Shown: piece after piece, positions 58,755 through 64,000 of the stretch | Position numbering within the stretch: the first letter of the stretch is position 1 | Layout of the letters: each line of letters starts with the position of its first letter | NCBI RefSeq assembly: GCF_900240245.1 | Contig: NZ_OESQ01000001.1 | Location: 254,566 to 318,565 of the forward strand | Direction of reading: 5' to 3' | From: Lachnoclostridium edouardi | GTDB taxonomy: Bacteria; Bacillota; Clostridia; Lachnospirales; Lachnospiraceae | Length of the DNA: 64,000 bases | Made by a program: the position numbers and the translations under genes | The notes under the pieces: generated by a model | Told to the model about the DNA's origin: nothing | Database searches by the model: none | Seen by the model: only the letters and a program-made list of their open reading frames with translations

Positions 58755-60119
58755 TTAATTTTTAAAGCTGTGAATAGGCGCCGGAATTCTGCCGCCTCTT
58801 GCGACAAACTTCTCACAGGAATACTGATTCACAGGCATTACAGGCGCATAGCCTAAAAGGCCGCCAAACTCTACTGTATCTCCTATGTCTTTTCCCACTA
58901 CAGGAATTACACGGACAGCTGTTGTTTTCTGATTAATCATTCCAATGGCAGCCTCATCTGCAATGATTCCTGCAATCGTAGTGTCCGCTGTGTTTCCCGG
59001 AATCGCAATCATATCCAGTCCTACAGAGCAGACGCAGGTCATAGCCTCCAGCTTTTCTAATGTTAAAGCGCCCATAGTAACTGCGTCGATCATTCCCTGA
59101 TCCTCGCTGACAGGAATAAATGCCCCGCTAAGTCCTCCTACATAAGAGGATGCCATAACTCCGCCTTTTTTCACCTGATCGTTCAGCATAGCAAGAGCCG
59201 CCGTTGTTCCAGGGGCGCCCACTCTTTCCAAGCCGATTTCCTCCAGAATTTCTGCCACGCTGTCTCCCACTGCCGGCGTAGGCGCCAGAGAAAGATCAAT
59301 GATGCCAAAAGGAATCCCCATACGCTTAGACGCTTCCTGAGCTACCAGCTGGCCTACACGGGTGATTTTAAACGCAGTTTTCTTAATGGTCTCGCAAAGC
59401 ACCTCAAAGTTTTCTCCTCTGGCCTTTTCCAAAGCCACCTTCACAACTCCCGGTCCGCTGACTCCCACGTTAATAATAGCGTCAGCCTCTGTCACGCCGT
59501 GAAAAGCTCCCGCCATAAATGGATTGTCGTCTGGAGCGTTGCAGAACACCACCAGCTTAGCGCAGCCTAAAGAATCATTTTCCTTCGTAGCCTCGGCAGT
59601 TTTCTTTACAATCTCCCCCATCAGCCGCACTGCATCCATATTCAGGCCTGTTTTTGTAGAACCCACATTTACAGAGCTGCACACCCTTTCTGTAGAAGCC
59701 AGAGCCATTGGGATGGAGCGAATCAAATTTTCATCAGCTGTTGTCATTCCCTTGCTTACTAAGGCAGAATATCCTCCAATAAAGTTGACTCCCACTTCCT
59801 TTGCAGCCTGATCTAAGGTTTTTGCTATTGTTACAAAGTCCTCCGGAGTTTTGCAGGCGCAGCCGCCTACCAGGGCAATAGGGGTTACAGAAATACGCTT
59901 ATTTACAATAGGAATTCCAAAATCTCTTTCAATTTCCCGGCCGGTTTTTACCAGGCTCCCGGCTAATGAAGTGATTTTTTTATAAATCTTTTCATTTACT
60001 GCATTTAAATCAGAATCGCAGCAGTCTAACAGGCTGATTCCCAAGGTAATTGTACGCACATCCAGTTTTTCGTGCTCAATCATATTGTTTGTCTCAGTGA
60101 CCTCAAACATATTTAACAT
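58755..60119 (-). CDS. UPF0210 (DUF711, PFL family) protein
   Basis: A 454-residue conserved protein: [72 protein letters not shown] and [20 protein letters not shown] are diagnostic. The function is unknown. It is paired with an ACT-domain UPF0237 protein 30 nt upstream, a very conserved arrangement, suggesting that the ACT protein senses an amino acid for it. Confidence 0.92.
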   Translation of the reverse strand: MLNMFEVTETNNMIEHEKLDVRTITLGISLLDCCDSDLNAVNEKIYKKITSLAGSLVKTGREIERDFGIPIVNKRISVTPIALVGGCACKTPEDFVTIAKTLDQAAKEVGVNFIGGYSALVSKGMTTADENLIRSIPMALASTERVCSSVNVGSTKTGLNMDAVRLMGEIVKKTAEATKENDSLGCAKLVVFCNAPDDNPFMAGAFHGVTEADAIINVGVSGPGVVKVALEKARGENFEVLCETIKKTAFKITRVGQLVAQEASKRMGIPFGIIDLSLAPTPAVGDSVAEILEEIGLERVGAPGTTAALAMLNDQVKKGGVMASSYVGGLSGAFIPVSEDQGMIDAVTMGALTLEKLEAMTCVCSVGLDMIAIPGNTADTTIAGIIADEAAIGMINQKTTAVRVIPVVGKDIGDTVEFGGLLGYAPVMPVNQYSCEKFVARGGRIPAPIHSFKN

Positions 60120-60149
60120 AGCCGTCTCATCCTCGCTTCTCTATTGGTA

Positions 60150-60422
60150 TTAGATTCTGTGCATACTAGTAAAAATTTCTTCCTTCTGACATTTAATCCG
60201 AACGCCGATTTCTTCTCCCAAAGCCTCTAAATCCTCCGCCATAGCTCCAAAATCTTTAGAGGCTTTCGTGGTGTCCACAATCATCATCATGTTAAAATAT
60301 TCCTGAACAATGGTTTGAGAAATGTCCAGAATATTCACGCTGTTTTCAGCCAGGTAAGTACATACCTTGGCAATAATGCCTACTGTGTCTTTTCCTATTA
60401 CCGTAATAATCGCCTTGTTCAT
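60150..60422 (-). CDS. UPF0237 ACT-domain protein
   Basis: A 90-residue single ACT domain (NKAIITVIGKDTVGIIAKVC, TYLAENSVNILDISQTIVQE). It is probably a ligand-binding regulator of the adjacent UPF0210 protein; ligand unknown. GGAGGGATAAAA precedes the ATG. Confidence 0.92.
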   Translation of the reverse strand: MNKAIITVIGKDTVGIIAKVCTYLAENSVNILDISQTIVQEYFNMMMIVDTTKASKDFGAMAEDLEALGEEIGVRIKCQKEEIFTSMHRI

Positions 60423-60466
60423 TTTTATCCCTCCGGTTTTATAGTATTTTATATGTACTCTTTAAT

Positions 60467-61264
60467 TTAAAGAGTGATAATCTCTGACATTTCATCTCTT
60501 CTGGCCACTGTGATAGAGAAATCTGTTCCCTTATAAGGGTTGTCTCCCATAGTAATTTCCAGCTTTACTGTCTCATAAGCCAGCTCTGCATAATTGTTTT
60601 CTTTGCTTAAATGGCCTAAAACAATACTTTTCAGGCCGTCGTGGACAATGTAATTTAACAGCCTGCCTGCCGTCTCGTTGGAAAGGTGTCCATGCTCTCC
60701 TAAAATCCGCCTTTTTAAATAATAAGGATACGGACCTGTCTGAAGCATATTTACATCATGGTTGGACTCCAGCAAAATAGCGTCCAGCCCCTGAAGATGG
60801 CGAATAATATATTCGTCAAAATGGCCCATATCTGTAGCCACTGCCACTGTCTTTCTTCCGCTGTGTATTCTGTAGCCTACAGGATCCGCCGCATCGTGGT
60901 CAATGTGAAAGGGCATAAACTTCATATCTCCAATACAAAATTCCACGTCCGGCTGTATCGGCCTGCATAAGTGTGCAGGATAGCTTCCTAAAGAGGAAAG
61001 TTTAGAAATTTTTTCCAAAGTCTCCTCTGTTCCGTAAATGGGAACCTCATACTTTCTGGCCAGCACTCCCAGGCCTTTTACATGGTCTGAGTGCTCATGG
61101 GTAATTAAAATCCCTGACAGGTCGTTTCCCGACACTCCAATTTCATTTAATCCCTGCTGAATTCTTTTATTGCTGATTCCGGCGTCTACAAGAATATGGG
61201 TATCGTCTGTCCCCGCATAAATACAATTTCCGCTGCTTCCGCTGGCAATGCTTACAAATCTCAT
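60467..61264 (-). CDS. walJ: MBL-fold hydrolase, YycJ/WalJ-like
   Basis: A 265-residue metallo-beta-lactamase-fold protein starting RFVSIASGSSGNCIYAGTDD, with the metal motif THEHSDHVKGL, then HIDHDAADPVGYRI, DMGHFDEYI and LESNHDVNML. This is the YycJ/WalJ family, implicated as a 5'-3' DNA exonuclease in mismatch repair of B. subtilis. It overlaps coaE by 4 nt (ATGA). The usual walRK neighbours are absent here. Confidence 0.88.
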   Translation of the reverse strand: MRFVSIASGSSGNCIYAGTDDTHILVDAGISNKRIQQGLNEIGVSGNDLSGILITHEHSDHVKGLGVLARKYEVPIYGTEETLEKISKLSSLGSYPAHLCRPIQPDVEFCIGDMKFMPFHIDHDAADPVGYRIHSGRKTVAVATDMGHFDEYIIRHLQGLDAILLESNHDVNMLQTGPYPYYLKRRILGEHGHLSNETAGRLLNYIVHDGLKSIVLGHLSKENNYAELAYETVKLEITMGDNPYKGTDFSITVARRDEMSEIITL

Positions 61265-61863
61265 GGTGTTATTCCTTTATCTTTTAAGATTTTTCTTACC
61301 TGGTCCATGGCTTCCCCGGGACTTTTATTATTATCAATCTCTCTGGCGCTTACAGCCTGAAACTGTTCTTTCCCCCACTGACTGTTCATAATGGCCTCAC
61401 ATTTTTCTCTGGTGTACCCTCGTCCCTCCATAAGCCTTGTAATCCTGTTCTCTCTTGATGTATAAACATACCATATTTCTTCACAAATGTCATGTATTTT
61501 TTCATCCATAACAGCTGTCTCCACCACCACCAGCTTTTCCCTGGCCTCCTCTGCCTCCTGCTTAATTTTCTTCCATGTGAGAGGGTGAATCAGATAGTTT
61601 ACTTTGTCTCTGGCAGCCTGGCTGTGAAAAATAAGCTCTGCCAAAGCCGCCCTGTCGATAGAGCCGTCCTCCTTTAAAAAGCCGGTTCCCAACTCCTTTG
61701 TCACAGCCAGAAAGCCAGGCTCTCCAGGCTCCATCAGCTTTTTCGCTGTGTGGTCGGCCTGAATCACCCTGGCCCCGTATTCCTTTTCCAGAACCTCCAA
61801 AATACTGCTTTTCCCTGAACCTACGCCTCCAACCAGGCCGATGATTATTTTCTTGTTCCCCAT
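61261..61863 (-). CDS. coaE: Dephospho-CoA kinase
   Basis: The enzyme phosphorylates dephospho-CoA in the last step of CoA synthesis. The 200-residue protein has the P-loop GLVGGVGSGKSSILEVLEKE, the adenine-side residues QADHTAKKLMEPGEPG and the lid region RLMEGRGYTREKCEAIMNSQ. It follows polA by 45 nt, a common Clostridia order. Confidence 0.95.
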   Translation of the reverse strand: MGNKKIIIGLVGGVGSGKSSILEVLEKEYGARVIQADHTAKKLMEPGEPGFLAVTKELGTGFLKEDGSIDRAALAELIFHSQAARDKVNYLIHPLTWKKIKQEAEEAREKLVVVETAVMDEKIHDICEEIWYVYTSRENRITRLMEGRGYTREKCEAIMNSQWGKEQFQAVSAREIDNNKSPGEAMDQVRKILKDKGITP

Positions 61864-61908
61864 TATATTCTGCTGTTCCTTCTTTTCTATCTTTTCTATA
61901 CTCTTCTA

Positions 61909-64000
61909 TTACTTTGCGTCAAACCAGGAGTTTCCTGTTTTCGCTTCCACCTCTAAAGAAACCTTTAAGAAAGCCGCATGTTTCATTTTATCCTCCAGAA
62001 TGTCTGTTACATCCTCTACCTCGTCCTTCCAGGCCTCAATTAGCAGCTCGTCGTGAACCTGAAGTACAATTCTGGACTTCATTCCTCTTTTTCTCAGCTC
62101 CTTGTCTACTCCAATCATGGCGATTTTCATAATGTCGGCGGCTGTTCCCTGAATAGGAGAATTCATTGCCACCCGTTCTCCAAAGGAGCGCTGCATAAAG
62201 TTGCCTGATTTTAGCTCCGGTATTGGCCGTCTTCTTCCAAACATTGTGGAAACATATCCCATTTCCTTGCCTTCCTCCACCAGCTTGTCTAAAAACGCTT
62301 TTACTCCCGGATATGTTTCAAAATATTTATTAATATATTCCAGTGCCTCTTTTCTGGAAATACTTAAATCCTCGCTTAATCCAAAGGCGCTGATCCCATA
62401 TACAATTCCAAAGTTTACTGCCTTTGCGTTTCTTCTCTGAAGAGGCGTCACCTCCTCTAAAGGAATGTGAAATACCTGGGAGGCTGTTATGGCGTGAATA
62501 TCCTGGGCAGACTGATAAGCCTCAATCAGTCTTTGATCTCCTGACATGTGAGCCAGTATGCGCAGCTCAATCTGAGAGTAGTCTGCATCTACAAACACAT
62601 ACCCTTCTTCCGGCACAAAAACCTTTCTGATTTCTCTTCCCAGCTCCATTCTCACCGGAATATTCTGAAGATTTGGTTCTGTGCTGCTGATTCTGCCTGT
62701 GGCTGTAATTGTCTGGTTAAATTTTCCGTGAATTCTGTGATCCTCTCCAATATAAGCTGCCAGCCCTTCCGCGTAAGTGGAATTTAACTTTGTCAGCTGC
62801 CTATAATCCAGAATCATTTGCACCACCGGATAATCAGGGGCCAGCTTTTCTAATATATCTGCTGCTGTAGAATATCCTGTTTTTGTTTTTTTGCCGCCTT
62901 TTAATTCCATTTTTCCAAACAGAATTTCTCCCAGCTGTTTTGGAGAATTAATGTTAAAGGTCTCCCCTGTTTCCTTATAAATTTCCTGCTCCAGCTTTTC
63001 TATGCCTACCTTCAGCCTGTCTCCGTACTCCCTAAGCTTATCCTTTTCCACCTTAATTCCGGCCTGCTCCATATGAAAAAGGCTGTAAATCAAAGGCATC
63101 TCAATATCCTTAAATAAAACATCCATCCCGGTTTCTTTTAATTTTTCCATTAAAGGTCCGGCTGATTTCCAGGCAGTGTATCCCATAAAGCCAAGACAAA
63201 TGAAAGCCTTTTCCTCTCCTTTTGCCAGGCCGTCTCCCACTTTTACTTTTCCCAGAAGATCTGCCTCTGAAGGCACTGTCATATTCAAGTAATCTCTGGC
63301 CAGATCATCATATTTATAAGAATCCTTTAAAGGATTTAAAACATATCCGGCTACTCCTGCATCCCACACATTGTCTTTATATTCCAGTTTTAAAACAGGA
63401 AGCTGAGCTTTTAAATCCAAAGTCCAGAACTGCTTTTCTCCTGAAGCAGAAACCATACGATTCACCTGTTCTAAAAGCCAGGCAGAAGATATTTCCTGGG
63501 ATACTAAAATGCAATAAATGTCTTTTTCACCTGTGCACAAAGCCAAGCCCACTACTTTATCCCCATCTTTCTCTTCTTCATCCAGAGAAATCTCCCCGTT
63601 TTCAGCTGCAAATAAAGACAGCTGTTCTCCCTGTCCTGCAGCAGCCAGGGCCTTGCCAAAAATCAGCTGAAATCCTGTGCATTTTGCCCTTTCTGCCTTT
63701 GAGAAGGCTTTTTCTGCCTCTTTCTTTCCAGATATATTTTTAAAATACTCTTCTACAGAGGACAGCTTTCTTTCATCTCCTCCAAATCTGGCCAGTATAG
63801 ATTTAAACTCCAGACGCTTCATGTAATCATAAGCTTTTTCTGTGTACAGATTGCCTATTTCCGCCTTCTCATAAGAAAAATCAATGGGGCAATCTAAGGC
63901 AATCTCAGCCAGTGTTTTACTCATCTGGGCCATATCATAATGCTCTCTTAACGCCTTCTGGGCCCTGGGCGGCTTGATCTCATCAATATGAGCGTAAGCG
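61909..64000 (-). CDS. polA: DNA polymerase I, 3' part (cut by window end)
   Basis: The frame is open to the window end; the visible 697 codons cover a 3'-5' exonuclease-like domain and the polymerase domain. Motif A is VFVDADYSQIELRILAHMSG, motif B RRNAKAVNFGIVYGISAFGL and motif C LQVHDELLIEA. In the exonuclease-like region the usual DEDD acidic residues are not evident, so proofreading is probably lost, as in Bacillus and Taq. The 5' nuclease domain lies beyond the window. Confidence 0.95.
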   Translation of the reverse strand, partial: AYAHIDEIKPPRAQKALREHYDMAQMSKTLAEIALDCPIDFSYEKAEIGNLYTEKAYDYMKRLEFKSILARFGGDERKLSSVEEYFKNISGKKEAEKAFSKAERAKCTGFQLIFGKALAAAGQGEQLSLFAAENGEISLDEEEKDGDKVVGLALCTGEKDIYCILVSQEISSAWLLEQVNRMVSASGEKQFWTLDLKAQLPVLKLEYKDNVWDAGVAGYVLNPLKDSYKYDDLARDYLNMTVPSEADLLGKVKVGDGLAKGEEKAFICLGFMGYTAWKSAGPLMEKLKETGMDVLFKDIEMPLIYSLFHMEQAGIKVEKDKLREYGDRLKVGIEKLEQEIYKETGETFNINSPKQLGEILFGKMELKGGKKTKTGYSTAADILEKLAPDYPVVQMILDYRQLTKLNSTYAEGLAAYIGEDHRIHGKFNQTITATGRISSTEPNLQNIPVRMELGREIRKVFVPEEGYVFVDADYSQIELRILAHMSGDQRLIEAYQSAQDIHAITASQVFHIPLEEVTPLQRRNAKAVNFGIVYGISAFGLSEDLSISRKEALEYINKYFETYPGVKAFLDKLVEEGKEMGYVSTMFGRRRPIPELKSGNFMQRSFGERVAMNSPIQGTAADIMKIAMIGVDKELRKRGMKSRIVLQVHDELLIEAWKDEVEDVTDILEDKMKHAAFLKVSLEVEAKTGNSWFDAK

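Noticed and set aside
1..64000. CRISPR arrays, rRNA and tRNA genes
   Set aside because: No regularly spaced repeats and no cloverleaf or rRNA-like sequence were noticed in the intergenic gaps; a covariance scan could not be run.

Overview
The window looks like a chromosomal segment of a spore-forming Firmicute, class Clostridia, most likely Lachnospiraceae. This rests on AT-rich low-GC coding, strong AGGAGG ribosome sites, CodY, BlaR1-type regulation, a sporulation sigma-K gene, LL-diaminopimelate aminotransferase (DapL), and a purine pathway with separate AICAR-transformylase and PurO-type IMP cyclohydrolase genes. Genus cannot be told from sequence alone.

Layout. 0.2-5.1 kb: a leftward operon (2-hydroxycarboxylate transporter, metallo-beta-lactamase-fold hydrolase, alpha/beta esterase, DUF554 membrane protein) with a divergent LysR regulator. 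5.1-13.4 kb: leftward housekeeping genes comM, dprA, topA, codY, rpsB and tsf. 13.5-16.6 kb: a lipase-like hydrolase and a two-gene DNA-repair operon (radical SAM plus DUF4130) under a LexA/DinR box.

16.66-27.84 kb: sigK is split in two by a 10.5-kb skin-type element. Its ends are 5-bp CATTT repeats (AAATG on the coding strand) inside the sigK codons for ENEIL. The element carries a SpoIVCA-like serine recombinase, an FMN reductase, a BlaI/BlaR1 beta-lactam sensor pair, a class B and a class A penicillin-binding protein preceded by BlaI operators, and a small gene with a sigma-E-like promoter next to the sigK 5' fragment. Precise excision would rebuild a 210-residue sigma-K that has no pro-sequence.

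27.96-36.69 kb: dapL, the gene just upstream of sigK, is also split, by a 7.5-kb Tn4451-like mobilizable element. It carries a TnpX/TndX-type recombinase, TnpW, a MOBV relaxase, a shortened RepA_N protein, a Cys-rich VLP protein, an XRE regulator with an operator array, an alpha/beta hydrolase, an ANT(6) streptomycin adenylyltransferase, and a pMV158-like oriT. The two serine-recombinase elements are only about 1.5 kb apart.

36.7-64 kb: mostly leftward core genes. In order they are a dapL leader with a structured terminator, purH(AICARFT)-purO under a ZTP riboswitch, a GNAT protein, a MacB-like ABC system with a COG1361 surface protein, an Hsp70/J-TPR/zinc-ribbon module, homoserine dehydrogenase, YitT, yceD-rpmF, pta-ackA, the c-di-AMP receptor DarA, tmcAL, a methyltransferase, a histidine phosphatase, the UPF0237-UPF0210 pair, walJ, coaE and the 3' part of polA, which is cut by the window edge. 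No rRNA, tRNA or CRISPR array was seen.
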